Source of the DNA: Polynucleobacter sp. JS-JIR-II-50
Lineage (GTDB): Bacteria; Pseudomonadota; Gammaproteobacteria; Burkholderiales; Burkholderiaceae
Length of the DNA: 64,000 nucleotides
NCBI RefSeq assembly: GCF_018687895.1
Contig: NZ_CP061307.1
Location: forward strand, 372,001-436,000
Direction of reading: 5' to 3'
In this document: positions 8,930-17,636 of the stretch, in pieces
How positions within the stretch are numbered: the first letter of the stretch is position 1
How the letters are laid out: each line of letters opens with the position of its first letter
Made by a program: the position numbers and the translations under genes
The notes under the pieces: generated by a model
What the model saw: only the letters and a program-made list of their open reading frames with translations
The model's database searches: none
What the model was told of the DNA's origin: nothing

Positions 8930-9535
8930 ATGAATTTGATTAAGACAACGGTCTTCTTGCTTTCTTTGTTACCGCTGGCCCGCTTAGTTTGGCTTGGTGA
9001 TCACGAAGGCTTGGGTGCTAACCCAATTGAATTCATCACTCGCTCAACGGGAACTTGGGCACTAGTCTTTTTATGCGTTACGCTGGCAATGACCCCTTTA
9101 CGCTTGATGACGGGTTTGACTGCTTGGATCAAGTTACGCCGTATGTTGGGACTCTTTTGTTTCTTCTATGCCTGCATGCACTTTTCGATTTGGTTCTGGT
9201 TGGATCAGAATTTAAATTTGCAGTCCATGTGGAATGATGTTGTAAAGCGCCCCTTTATTACGATGGGCTTTCTGACTTTGGTATTACTTGTCCCATTGGC
9301 AGTGACATCAAATCATTGGGCAGTTCGTCAGCTTGGCAGGCGTTGGGCTTTATTACACAAGCTTATGTACTTAATCGTATGTACTGCAATCATTCACTAT
9401 TGGTGGCATAAGGCAGGTAAAAATGATTTGGGAACAGTCTCGATTTATGCGGCAGTGATTTTTCTATTACTGATGTGTCGCATCCCAGCAGTCAGAAATA
9501 TCCTCCAGAGTTACCGAAGTAATTCGCTTGGATGA
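8930..9535 (+). CDS. msrQ: Protein-methionine-sulfoxide reductase haem-binding subunit MsrQ
   Basis: Inner-membrane b-type haem protein that passes quinol electrons to MsrP. The 201 residues are mostly hydrophobic, with about six membrane helices. His residues expected to bind haem lie in CFFYACMHFSIW, in LLHKLMYL and in CTAIIHYWW. The ATG at 8930 was chosen; an in-frame TTG at 8894 lies inside the hairpin stem and is unlikely. The usual msrP-msrQ operon is split here: msrP is at the left edge and several unrelated genes lie between. It ends 21 bases before the next gene. Confidence 0.87.
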   Translation: MNLIKTTVFLLSLLPLARLVWLGDHEGLGANPIEFITRSTGTWALVFLCVTLAMTPLRLMTGLTAWIKLRRMLGLFCFFYACMHFSIWFWLDQNLNLQSMWNDVVKRPFITMGFLTLVLLVPLAVTSNHWAVRQLGRRWALLHKLMYLIVCTAIIHYWWHKAGKNDLGTVSIYAAVIFLLLMCRIPAVRNILQSYRSNSLG

Positions 9536-9556
9536 AGTGCTGACTGCTGCCATACA

Positions 9557-9892
9557 ATGAGTCTCATGAATACATTCGTCTCGAAGCTAAGCCCACTCTT
9601 GTTGTTGATGGGTGCTTTGGCTTGTTCCCAAACCCCTCCCTTGCCCCCTGGGTCGACCACTTATTCCCCATATACCCCTGGCCAGGTTCAGGAATTCAAT
9701 AGGCAGTCTTTATCCCCGGTTGAAGGGCCGTTTGGTCCTGTGGATCCAAGAGCGGAAGATGCTCGTATAGCTAAAGAGCGAGCAATGGATTCAAAATTTT
9801 ATAATCAACCACAGGGTGAAGAAGAGGCTGAGGCTATAGAAACCCAATCGGCTGATCCATATCAGGCTACAAAGCCTGTGATGACTTTCTAG
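9557..9892 (+). CDS. Small proline-rich lipoprotein candidate, function unknown
   Basis: A 111-residue protein with an N-terminal signal (KLSPLLLLMGALAC) ending in a plausible lipobox, then a Pro/Ser/Thr-rich segment and an acidic C-terminal half. I do not recognise a family. ATG 9557 is the longest start; ATG 9566 is an alternative that shortens it by three residues. Its TAG stop and that of the convergent SRAP gene share the palindrome CTAG. It probably resides at the membrane facing the periplasm, which is inferred from the lipobox alone. Confidence 0.65.
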   Translation: MSLMNTFVSKLSPLLLLMGALACSQTPPLPPGSTTYSPYTPGQVQEFNRQSLSPVEGPFGPVDPRAEDARIAKERAMDSKFYNQPQGEEEAEAIETQSADPYQATKPVMTF

Positions 9893-10509
9893 GCTAGCGT
9901 TAGCTCGGGGATAGAGTCTATTTGTAATAGCGCTTGTGCTCCCTCTGGTGTGGCATTGAGCCATGCATCAAATAGTTCAGCTCGTAATGGCACCACTGTA
10001 CGTTTCTCATCCTCAGATTTATGCATACGCTTCATCACTGGGTGGCTGCTCGCATCAATAGTGAGCATCGAAAATGAAACAATCAGCTCGCCGGTTTCTG
10101 GTTCAGTCCAGGTATCCCAGATAGAGGCAATGGCCATCGGTTCGTGATTGGCTTGCTTGATAGCAGTACGAACTGCTTTACCAGACTCATAACAAGGTTC
10201 ATAAAAAGCATCCGCCAGGGCTAAGGCGTAATGTCGCTTAGTCCAGGCGAACTTATAAGAAGGCTTTTCAGCTACCGTTTCAACTCTCGCGTTATAAGTT
10301 TTTCTGCCGAAGGTTTCTTCTTTAGCCCAAGATGGCAACAGGCCAAAGCGTGCCAAGCCAATAGCAGTGCGGTCAGTGTTGTGACTTTTGAGGATGATGG
10401 GCCCCGGATATGTCGGGAAAACATCATGGGCATTCGATGGAGGTAGATCGAGGTCAAAGTGGGCTTTTACCCAATCAACATTTACGGTGGTGAGATATTG
10501 AACACACAT
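9889..10509 (-). CDS. yedK: SRAP domain protein (HMCES/YedK family), DNA-protein crosslink former at abasic sites
   Basis: SRAP proteins cap abasic sites in single-stranded DNA through a covalent bond to the N-terminal Cys2. The family needs Cys directly after the initiator Met, so I chose ATG 10509 (MCVQYL), not the ATG two codons upstream. Other family residues are present: NARVETVAEKPSY (Asn and Glu), the ADAFYEP segment with its Glu, and the His in SSHPVMKRMHK. The canonical MCGRF opening is altered to MCVQY. There are 206 residues. No LexA-type box is obvious upstream. Confidence 0.88.
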   Translation of the reverse strand: MCVQYLTTVNVDWVKAHFDLDLPPSNAHDVFPTYPGPIILKSHNTDRTAIGLARFGLLPSWAKEETFGRKTYNARVETVAEKPSYKFAWTKRHYALALADAFYEPCYESGKAVRTAIKQANHEPMAIASIWDTWTEPETGELIVSFSMLTIDASSHPVMKRMHKSEDEKRTVVPLRAELFDAWLNATPEGAQALLQIDSIPELTLA

Positions 10510-10593
10510 AGGCATATTTTACTGTGGCTTATTCTGAATTGACCTATGCCTACTGGTACTATTGAGGCTAAATTTTAGAAAGATATATTCCTT

Positions 10594-11436
10594 ATGAAAC
10601 CTTTTATCTCTGTATTGAATCCAATGGTAGTGCGCTTTATTGCTGTAGGCGTATTGACTAGCGCGTTTGTTGGCGGTGCTTATGCGCAACAGAGCGGTTT
10701 GCCCATTAATGCTGCAGCTTCTGTTGATGGAACTATCATTACCAATGACATGGTGGAGCAGGGAATTAAGGTTGCGCTTTCACAAGGACAAAAAGATTCT
10801 CCGGAATTGCGCAAAATAGTGATTGAGAAGTATGTTGAAGTGTTACTACTTTCACAGCAAGCAGAGAAAGATGGTTTAGCAAATTCAGAAAAAGCCAATA
10901 CACAGCTGATGATGATTCGTCAAAATTATTTGGCAGATCTAGAGCTATCAACATACATGGCTAAAAACCCAATTACAGATGCTGATGTTCAGGCCGAATA
11001 CAACAAAGAGATTGCATCTTTGGGGCCTCAAGGCATGATTTCAGAGTACAAGGTAAGCGATATTGCTGTAGCAAGTGAGGCTGATGCACAAGCAGCTTTG
11101 GCGCGTATTAAAAAAGGTGAGCCATTTGATAAGGTTGCCAAGAGTGTTTCTTTAGCGCCGAATAAGGTTCAGGGCGGTGCTGTAGGTTGGATCCAGCCTG
11201 GTCAAGTAGCGCCACAATTGGCTTCTGTATTGATGACTCTTTCTAAAGGCCAGGTTTCGCCAGCTCCAATTCAGATGCAACAAGGTTGGTATTTAATCAA
11301 GCTAGAAGATAAGAAATCAAGCAAGCCACCAGCATTCGAGCAAGCTAAGGCAGCTATTCGTGCTGGCATGACGCAAAGAAAGCAATATGAATTCTTGGGT
11401 CAGATTGCAAAAGATGCAAAGATTGTGGTCCAGTAA
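10594..11436 (+). CDS. Periplasmic PpiC-type peptidyl-prolyl cis-trans isomerase
   Basis: Parvulin-family foldase of 280 residues exported by a signal peptide (hydrophobic core at about 13-28, cleavage near AYAQQ). An N-terminal SurA-like helical segment (about 45-135) is followed by the parvulin domain (about 145-245). The parvulin domain has typical stretches such as ARIKKGEPFDKVAKSVS, GGAVGWIQPGQ and GWYLIKLEDK. It probably helps fold outer-membrane or secreted proteins. It is monocistronic, with hairpins directly after the stop. Confidence 0.88.
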   Translation: MKPFISVLNPMVVRFIAVGVLTSAFVGGAYAQQSGLPINAAASVDGTIITNDMVEQGIKVALSQGQKDSPELRKIVIEKYVEVLLLSQQAEKDGLANSEKANTQLMMIRQNYLADLELSTYMAKNPITDADVQAEYNKEIASLGPQGMISEYKVSDIAVASEADAQAALARIKKGEPFDKVAKSVSLAPNKVQGGAVGWIQPGQVAPQLASVLMTLSKGQVSPAPIQMQQGWYLIKLEDKKSSKPPAFEQAKAAIRAGMTQRKQYEFLGQIAKDAKIVVQ

Positions 11437-11461
11437 AAGCAGTAATGCTTTTACTGTGGAA

Positions 11462-11486
11462 AAGGACTCCAGGGAGTCCTTTTTTA
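11462..11486 (+). terminator. Rho-independent terminator after the PpiC gene
   Basis: GGACTCC and GGAGTCC arms, flanked by AA and TT, form a short hairpin followed by TTTTTT. A second dyad (11431-11441 with 11446-11456) overlaps the ppi stop codon just upstream. The T run overlaps the end of convergent folA. Confidence 0.75.
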
Positions 11487-11972
11487 TTTCCGCTCTAGCG
11501 TAATAAAGCTGAAGGTAATGTCGCCTTCGGATCCAGGGGTGCGCTCTACTTCTTTCCAATCCGATTCATTGGGAACTTCAAAAAAGGTATCGCCACCCTC
11601 AACGTCCATATCGATCTCGGTAATATAGAGTCGATCTGCTTTCGGAAAGGCCTGCGTGAAGAGTTGCTCACCGCCAATGACAAAAACACGTGGGAACTCA
11701 CTTAAGCTATTCAAGGCTTCATTGAGTGATCCGACTAATTCGCCACCAGTAGCTTGATAGCTTGCATTGCGGCTCACTACGATGTTACGGCGTCCAGGAA
11801 GTGGGCGTCCTATAGATTCCCAAGTCTTGCGACCCATGATCACAGGGTGGCCCATGGTAACGCGCTTGAAGAACTGTAGATCAGCCGAGATCTTCCAAGG
11901 CATTTGATTGTCGCGGCCAATGACGTGATTGCGTGAGCGAGCAACGATCATAGAAATAGCAGGTTGAGTCAT
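11484..11972 (-). CDS. folA: Dihydrofolate reductase
   Basis: Reduces dihydrofolate to tetrahydrofolate with NADPH, restoring the cofactor oxidised by ThyA. The 162 residues begin with SMIVARSRNHVIG and contain the substrate-site segment MPWKISADLQFFKRVTMGH and the cofactor motif IMGRKTWESIGRPLPGR. Asp22/Asp27-type catalytic acid is represented by the Asp in ISADLQ. It follows thyA by 11 bases on the same strand, so the two are clearly one transcription unit. Confidence 0.95.
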   Translation of the reverse strand: MTQPAISMIVARSRNHVIGRDNQMPWKISADLQFFKRVTMGHPVIMGRKTWESIGRPLPGRRNIVVSRNASYQATGGELVGSLNEALNSLSEFPRVFVIGGEQLFTQAFPKADRLYITEIDMDVEGGDTFFEVPNESDWKEVERTPGSEGDITFSFITLERK

Positions 11973-11983
11973 AAGTACGATTC

Positions 11984-12778
11984 TTAAATGGCTACAGGAG
12001 CTTTAATGTGAGGATGAGATTCATATCCAGCGATTTCGAAATCTTCAAACTCATAATCAAAGATTGAATCAGGCTTGCGCAAAATATTAAGCTTAGGCAA
12101 GGGGAAGAAGTCTCTCGATAGCTGAAGCTCGACTTGTTCAAGATGGTTGCTATACAAGTGACAATCACCGCCAGTCCAAATAAAGTCACCCACTTCTAGA
12201 TTGCATTGTTGCGCCATCATGTGCGTAAGCAATGCATAGCTAGCAATATTAAAGGGCACACCCAAGAAGATATCTGCACTACGTTGGTATAGCTGACATG
12301 ACAACTTGCCATCGGCCACATAAAACTGAAAGAAGGCATGACAAGGTGCTAAAGCCATGCGAGGAATATCCGCTACATTCCACGCAGAAACAATAATGCG
12401 ACGTGAGTCTGGATTCTTTTTAATGGTTTCAACTACTTCTGAGATTTGATCAATGTGCTGACCATTCGGCGCAGGCCATGAGCGCCACTGATAACCGTAG
12501 ATGGGGCCTAAATCACCATCAGGTGCTGCCCATTCATTCCAAATCGATACGCCGCGCTCTTTCAGCCAGTTATTGTTTGTGCTGCCTTTGAGGAACCAGA
12601 GTAATTCATAGATGATGGACTTCAGGTGTAGCTTTTTGGTAGTCACCATTGGGAAGCCGTCAGCCAAGTTAAAGCGCATCTGGTGCCCAAATACGGAGAC
12701 CGTGCCAGTTCCGGTCCTGTCGGACTTTTGAACCCCCTTGGCGAGGACTTCTTTCATGAGATCGTGATATTGACGCAT
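11984..12778 (-). CDS. thyA: Thymidylate synthase
   Basis: Methylates dUMP to dTMP with 5,10-methylenetetrahydrofolate. The 264 residues match the length of E. coli ThyA, with the catalytic Cys146 in [10 protein letters not shown]. Other conserved segments are [30 protein letters not shown] and the C-terminal [10 protein letters not shown]. It lies between the ferredoxin reductase and folA, all on the minus strand; dTMP synthesis and dihydrofolate recycling are therefore coupled in one unit. Confidence 0.97.
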   Translation of the reverse strand: MRQYHDLMKEVLAKGVQKSDRTGTGTVSVFGHQMRFNLADGFPMVTTKKLHLKSIIYELLWFLKGSTNNNWLKERGVSIWNEWAAPDGDLGPIYGYQWRSWPAPNGQHIDQISEVVETIKKNPDSRRIIVSAWNVADIPRMALAPCHAFFQFYVADGKLSCQLYQRSADIFLGVPFNIASYALLTHMMAQQCNLEVGDFIWTGGDCHLYSNHLEQVELQLSRDFFPLPKLNILRKPDSIFDYEFEDFEIAGYESHPHIKAPVAI

Positions 12779-12823
12779 ATAGATTGGCTAAAAGTGGTTA
12801 TGTATTAACGAATTAGGGATAGC

Positions 12824-13870
12824 TTACTCGAATGTGGGCGACTTCACTCCCAAGGCCTTGTGAAGCTTAGGAGAGGTGGTTGTGTATTGGAGTTGAATCT
12901 GTTTTTCGGGGTTTAGATATGCCGCGGCAGCAAAGGCGGCAAGAGCTGCTTCATGGAACCCAGACAGAATTAATTTTTTCTTACCGGGGTAGACATTGAT
13001 GTCGCCAACAGCGTAAATCCCGGGAATGCTGGTTTGAAATTTCTCGGTATCAACGCAGATTTGTTTGCGATCGATATTGAGGCCCCACTCCGCAATCGCG
13101 CCTAACTTAGGAGAAAGTCCATAGAACACCAAAAGATCCTCAAGCGGAATTTGTTTGGATTCGCCATCAATATTGGTGAAAGTGATCTCAGAAAGCGGAC
13201 CATCTTTTGCTTCGTAAGCAGTGACTTGACCAATTAACAATTGCATCTGATTGCTGGCGCATAGCTCGCGCATTCTCGCAATCGATTTTGGCGCAGCCTT
13301 GAAATCATCGCGACGATGGATCAAAGTAACGCTCGCAGCAATTTCTGAAAAATGAATTGCCCAATCTAGAGCTGCATCACCCCCACCACAAATCACAATT
13401 CGTTTTCCCGCAAATTGCTCAGGATTTTTAACATGATAGAAAAGTTGTTTCCCTACAAAGGCATCAATGCCTTCAAGGTTGATAGTTCGGGGCTGAAAAG
13501 CCCCAACACCACCAGCAATAAAGACGGTTTTGCTGAGAAAATGAATGTCTTGTGAGGTGCTTATTAGGAAGCGCCCATCAGCCTGGCATTCGAGCTTGCT
13601 AACCTCTTGACCCAGATGAAATTGAGCGCTAAAGGGTGCAATTTGCTTTAGTAAATTGTTGGTGAGTTCGCGACCAGTACAGACTGGAATCGCGGGAATA
13701 TCGTAGATGGGTTTATCTGGATAAAGCTCAATGCATTGACCGCCAACCTCTGGAAGTGAGTCAATGACATGGGCTTTAATTTCTAGCAGACCTAATTCAA
13801 AAACCTGAAAGAGACCCACAGGACCGGCGCCAATGATGACGGCATCGGTTTCTATAGGTTTATTCGACAC
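12824..13870 (-). CDS. Ferredoxin--NADP(+) reductase, thioredoxin-reductase-like type
   Basis: FAD flavoprotein exchanging electrons between NADPH and ferredoxin. The 348 residues contain an N-terminal FAD motif ([11 protein letters not shown]), [18 protein letters not shown] and the NADPH-binding [10 protein letters not shown] followed by [10 protein letters not shown]. The C-terminal [18 protein letters not shown] is also conserved. There is no redox-active CxxC, which separates it from thioredoxin reductase. The ferredoxin gene lies 20 bases upstream on the same strand and probably encodes its partner. Confidence 0.88.
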   Translation of the reverse strand: MSNKPIETDAVIIGAGPVGLFQVFELGLLEIKAHVIDSLPEVGGQCIELYPDKPIYDIPAIPVCTGRELTNNLLKQIAPFSAQFHLGQEVSKLECQADGRFLISTSQDIHFLSKTVFIAGGVGAFQPRTINLEGIDAFVGKQLFYHVKNPEQFAGKRIVICGGGDAALDWAIHFSEIAASVTLIHRRDDFKAAPKSIARMRELCASNQMQLLIGQVTAYEAKDGPLSEITFTNIDGESKQIPLEDLLVFYGLSPKLGAIAEWGLNIDRKQICVDTEKFQTSIPGIYAVGDINVYPGKKKLILSGFHEAALAAFAAAAYLNPEKQIQLQYTTTSPKLHKALGVKSPTFE

Positions 13871-13890
13871 AAATTTCTTTGGCTAGAAAA

Positions 13891-14214
13891 TTACTTTACT
13901 AGCTGATCAAGTTTGTTTTTAACGTCTTTCCATTCTTCGGCATCCGGAAGAGCTGCTTTGGACTTAGTAATCGAAGTCCAAGAAGGGGAAAGTTCAGCAT
14001 TGAGTTTGACGAATGCCTGTTGGTCACCAGGGACATCATCTTCAGCGTAAATAGCATTAACAGGACACTCCGGAACACAAACTGCGCAATCGATGCATTC
14101 ATCTGGATCGATCACTAGAAAATTAGGACCTTCGCGAAAGCAGTCAACTGGGCAAACATCAACGCAGTCGGTGTATTTGCAACGGATACAAGCTTCGGTA
14201 ACAACGTAAGTCAT
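13891..14214 (-). CDS. fdxA: Seven-iron ferredoxin (FdxA type)
   Basis: Electron carrier of 107 residues with one [3Fe-4S] and one [4Fe-4S] cluster, the Azotobacter FdI type. Cys9, Cys17 and Cys50 would hold the 3Fe cluster; Cys21, Cys40, Cys43 and Cys46 the 4Fe cluster ([12 protein letters not shown] at 40-51). The C-terminal extension after residue 60 is typical of the group. It is first in a minus-strand run fdxA-fnr-thyA-folA. Confidence 0.92.
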   Translation of the reverse strand: MTYVVTEACIRCKYTDCVDVCPVDCFREGPNFLVIDPDECIDCAVCVPECPVNAIYAEDDVPGDQQAFVKLNAELSPSWTSITKSKAALPDAEEWKDVKNKLDQLVK

Positions 14215-14333
14215 GGTGGTTTTGTTTCAAGAGCCCCAAAAAGCCGGGTGCTTAGTTATAAAACCCCAATTTTAGCTGAAGTAGCCTATTTTTCAGGCGA
14301 AAGGGTCTATTTAGTTGAGGTAAAGTTCCCACT

Positions 14334-15347
14334 ATGAATACTGAGTCAAATACCCGCACTAGCAAGCAAAAACCCAGAATCCTGGTTGCAAGAGCCATTT
14401 TTCCAGAGGCATTAGCCAAATTAGAGGAATCTTTTGAGGTGAGATCCAATCAGGAGGATCGGATTTTCAGCTCTGAAGAGTTGCAAAAAGAACTCTCTGG
14501 GGTTGTAGGGGCTTTAGTTGCAGGCAGCGAAAGAATTGATGCAAACGCCTTAATGCATGCCAAAGATCTGAAAATTGTGGCCAATATTTCTGTGGGATAT
14601 AACAATTTTGATGTGCCGGCCATGACTGCTGCTGGTGTAATCGCAACCAATACGCCAGATGTTTTAACCGACACAACAGCTGACTTTGGCTTTGCTTTAT
14701 TGATGGCAACCGCAAGACGTATAACTGAATCTGAGCATTGGGTGCGGGCAGGTCAGTGGGATAAATGGTCGATTGTGAATAACCCCCTTGGCATGGATTT
14801 GCATCACAGTACAGTAGGCATTATTGGCATGGGCCGAATTGGTCAAGGCATTGCTAAGCGCGCATTAGGTTTTGGGATGAATGTGATTTATCACAATCGC
14901 AGTCATTTATCGGATGCCGATGAAAAAGCCTGTGGTGCAAAGTATGTTTCTAAAGAAGAATTGCTTCGCACCGCTGATCACGTAGTTCTAGTGTTGCCTT
15001 ATAGCGCCGAGAGTCATCATACGATTGGCGCAAAAGAAATTGCACTCATGAAACCAACGGCAACCCTTATAAACATTGCCCGTGGTGGCATTGTGGATGA
15101 TGCGGCTCTGGCTCAAGCTCTCAAGGAAAAAAGAATCTTTGCAGCCGGCTTAGACGTATTCGAAGGCGAGCCCAAAGTGCATCCCGAGCTATTGAAATTG
15201 AGTAACGTTGTGCTTGCTCCGCACATTGCTAGCGCGACAGAAAAAACACGTAGAGCGATGGTGGATTTGGCAGTAGATAATTTACGTGCGGCGCTTGATG
15301 GAAAGAAACCACCCAGCCTCATTAATGCGGAAGTTTACAAAATTTAG
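14334..15347 (+). CDS. ghrB: D-2-hydroxyacid dehydrogenase (glyoxylate/hydroxypyruvate reductase GhrB type)
   Basis: NAD(P)H-dependent reductase of glyoxylate, hydroxypyruvate or 2-ketogluconate. The 337 residues have the Rossmann motif GMGRIG (165-170) and the catalytic triad Arg250 (INIARGG), Glu279 (FEGEP) and His297 (LAPHIAS). The cofactor-site HNRS at 187-190 suggests NADPH preference, as in GhrB, which is inference. A strong terminator follows 6 bases after the stop. Confidence 0.87.
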   Translation: MNTESNTRTSKQKPRILVARAIFPEALAKLEESFEVRSNQEDRIFSSEELQKELSGVVGALVAGSERIDANALMHAKDLKIVANISVGYNNFDVPAMTAAGVIATNTPDVLTDTTADFGFALLMATARRITESEHWVRAGQWDKWSIVNNPLGMDLHHSTVGIIGMGRIGQGIAKRALGFGMNVIYHNRSHLSDADEKACGAKYVSKEELLRTADHVVLVLPYSAESHHTIGAKEIALMKPTATLINIARGGIVDDAALAQALKEKRIFAAGLDVFEGEPKVHPELLKLSNVVLAPHIASATEKTRRAMVDLAVDNLRAALDGKKPPSLINAEVYKI

Positions 15348-15352
15348 TAAAA

Positions 15353-15379
15353 ATAAAGCCGAGCATTACTCGGCTTTAT
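15353..15379. terminator. Bidirectional terminator between ghrB and the minus-strand gene
   Basis: ATAAAGCCGAG and CTCGGCTTTAT form an 11-bp stem around CATTA. The arms supply A/T-rich tails in both directions, so it can serve both ghrB and the convergent membrane-protein gene. Confidence 0.75.
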
Positions 15380-15411
15380 TGCTTGAAGCTTAGCTTCGAA
15401 TATTAAATTAG

Positions 15412-15705
15412 TTACTCGGCGTCAATTTCTTCTGGCAGTTCGCGCATCGCTAATTCAATACCACCGAATTTTCCAGCAACCCAGTTATAGACTTTGCAGG
15501 CAATCCATAACAATCCAAACCCGAGCAGGGCATTGAGAATGAGTGCGGACAACACAGTAAATCCTGGAATGGCGCCGTCACGAATGAAGGCTACAAATAG
15601 AGCCAGCAATACGATTGGTACAGAGAAGCAGAGGTAAACCAAAACTAAGGTTTTGGCGGTATGCATTGGGTCTAGAAAGACGAGTTCTTTTTTGCTAAGT
15701 TTCAT
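15412..15705 (-). CDS. Small membrane protein with two predicted helices, function unknown
   Basis: A 97-residue protein with two hydrophobic segments (about 18-42 and 50-72) joined by a short loop, and an acidic C-terminal tail (MRELPEEIDAE). No family is recognised. It starts 12 bases downstream of moeA on the same strand, so it may be the last gene of the moaA-mobA-moeA unit, though nothing in its sequence links it to molybdenum. Confidence 0.72.
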   Translation of the reverse strand: MKLSKKELVFLDPMHTAKTLVLVYLCFSVPIVLLALFVAFIRDGAIPGFTVLSALILNALLGFGLLWIACKVYNWVAGKFGGIELAMRELPEEIDAE

Positions 15706-15717
15706 GATGACGCAATC

Positions 15718-17034
15718 TTAAAGCAGTCCATCAAAAAGCGCTATATCTACCCAGTCTCCAGCGGCAACATTTCCTTGCTCATGACCTAGGATTACAAAGC
15801 AATTAGCCTCACTCATCGAGCGCAAAATTCCGGCCCCCTGGCTGCCAGTCAGGCGTACCGTTGGCTTGCCATCCGCTCCACGCCCCAGAATGGCGCGCTG
15901 AAATTCTGTTCGACCTGGTTTTTTTCGAATGGGAACTTCGGCGATAGCCTGGGTGAGGGGTGGTTCAGTCTGATTGGCACCATTGAGTTGTAAAAGTGCT
16001 GCACGGACGAATTGATAGAAGGTCACCATGACCGCTACGGGATTGCCGGGTAGACCAAAGAAAAGGGTTTTGCGAGCAGAAGATTTTCCAGCGACTGGTT
16101 TGAGAACTCCAAAGGCCATAGGACGTCCTGGACGCATAGCGATTTTCCAGAAACCGACATCGCCTAACTCTTGCATGATCTGTTTTGTGAAATCTGCTTC
16201 ACCAACCGAAACGCCCCCGGAGGAAATCAATACATCAGCTTTGCTAGCTGCCTCGATAAAGGCCTGCTTCAAAGAGGCGGGATCATCGCGCACAATGCCA
16301 CAGTCAATGATCTCTAAATTCAGGCGATTGAGTAAACCAGTAAGACTGTAGCGGTTGCTGTCATAGATGCTGCCCGCCTCCAATACTTGATCTAGCGCGC
16401 GCAATTCATCGCCGGAAGACAGAATGGCCACTTTGAGTTTGCGCTTTACAGGTAAGGAGGCAATGCCAAGTGATGCGGCTAGACCTAGATCGGAAGGGTG
16501 CAGTAAGCGACCCGTAGCAATTGCAGATTTACCCTTTTGAAGATCCTCGCCACGTAGGCGTCTGTTCTCGCCAGGCTTTAATTGATCTTGCTTGAATTCA
16601 ATCGTGAACGCATCTTTGGCACTTGTGAATTCTTGTGGAATGACGGTATCGCAGCCAGCAGGCATCACGGCACCCGTCATGATCTTGAGGCATTCCCCAG
16701 GGCCAATATTGCCCTCAAAGGGTTTGCCAGCAAGTGCTGTACCAACCACTTTCAAGGAGATGGTCATGCTGTTAGTGTCGAGACATTTGCCATCAAATGC
16801 AAAGCCATCCATGGCTGAATTGTCTGCAGCTGGCACATCGATAGGTGAAAGTAAATCGGCTGCCAATATCCGATTAATCGCTTGATCCAATGCAACAGTT
16901 TCAATATCTGCAGGATCATGAATCGTCTTAGATTCTTCAATGAGATCTTCTACCAACGCAGCAATTGCCTTGCGTGCATCATCAACATGTAGTGACGAGG
17001 TCAAGAGAATTTCCTGGTTTGGGGAATGACTCAT
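15718..17034 (-). CDS. moeA: Molybdopterin molybdenumtransferase MoeA
   Basis: Inserts molybdate into adenylylated molybdopterin, the last common step of molybdenum cofactor synthesis. The 438 residues show the usual blocks: DNSAMDGFAF, MTGAVMPAGCDTVIPQE, ILSSGDEL, SSGGVSVGEADF and FGLPGNPVAVMVTF. Its start overlaps the mobA stop by 4 bases (ATGA), so translation is likely coupled. Clients in this window are MsrP and the IorB-type hydroxylase. Confidence 0.95.
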   Translation of the reverse strand: MSHSPNQEILLTSSLHVDDARKAIAALVEDLIEESKTIHDPADIETVALDQAINRILAADLLSPIDVPAADNSAMDGFAFDGKCLDTNSMTISLKVVGTALAGKPFEGNIGPGECLKIMTGAVMPAGCDTVIPQEFTSAKDAFTIEFKQDQLKPGENRRLRGEDLQKGKSAIATGRLLHPSDLGLAASLGIASLPVKRKLKVAILSSGDELRALDQVLEAGSIYDSNRYSLTGLLNRLNLEIIDCGIVRDDPASLKQAFIEAASKADVLISSGGVSVGEADFTKQIMQELGDVGFWKIAMRPGRPMAFGVLKPVAGKSSARKTLFFGLPGNPVAVMVTFYQFVRAALLQLNGANQTEPPLTQAIAEVPIRKKPGRTEFQRAILGRGADGKPTVRLTGSQGAGILRSMSEANCFVILGHEQGNVAAGDWVDIALFDGLL

Positions 17035-17636
17035 GCTGATACTTCTTCTAGTAACTTTAGCTCTTCAGGAGTATTCACATTGGCAAATAGCTGAGGGTCA
17101 TCAAAAATGACCGTACTGCTATGTAACTCTTTAAACCAGCGATCAATTTTGAGATCTCCTTTTTGGAGAAATTGATTCAATGAATCTTGCAAGTTACTCC
17201 GCATGAGGCAAAAAACAGGCTGCGCCCATACTTTGCCATCAACTTCCTTGGTAGAGGCGTACACCAAATCAAAATCCCCTCGCCCCATCTCGGCGATTAA
17301 TAGCTCCGCGAGATTATTGGGTAACAAGGGGGAGTCGCAAGGTGAAGTTAGGAGATAGGCCGTCTTGCAGGACTTCAAGCCTACAGAGAAGCCTGCTAAT
17401 GGCCCTGAGAAATCTGGCGTTTCATCCATGATTACTGGGTATCCATAGCTCGCATACTTTGTGATGTTGCGGTTGGCATTAATCACAATGGTTTGCACCT
17501 GGGACTTGAGCTTTGCGATAGCTGACTCGATGAGTGGTTTACCGTGAAAAGGGATTAAACCTTTGTCAATGCCACCCATGCGTTGCGCTCGTCCACCAGC
17601 AAGTATGAGTCCGGTAATGTCTTTAGTAGAAATCAT
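17031..17636 (-). CDS. mobA: Molybdenum cofactor guanylyltransferase MobA
   Basis: Adds GMP to molybdenum cofactor, making the guanine dinucleotide form used by DMSO-reductase-type enzymes. The 201 residues begin with the nucleotide-binding LILAGGRAQRMGGIDKG, followed by LTSPCDSPLLP. Start and stop overlap its neighbours (TAATG with moaA, ATGA with moeA). MsrP uses unmodified cofactor and xanthine-dehydrogenase-family enzymes often use the CMP form made by MocA, so its client is probably elsewhere; this is known for the families, not seen here. Confidence 0.93.
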   Translation of the reverse strand: MISTKDITGLILAGGRAQRMGGIDKGLIPFHGKPLIESAIAKLKSQVQTIVINANRNITKYASYGYPVIMDETPDFSGPLAGFSVGLKSCKTAYLLTSPCDSPLLPNNLAELLIAEMGRGDFDLVYASTKEVDGKVWAQPVFCLMRSNLQDSLNQFLQKGDLKIDRWFKELHSSTVIFDDPQLFANVNTPEELKLLEEVSA

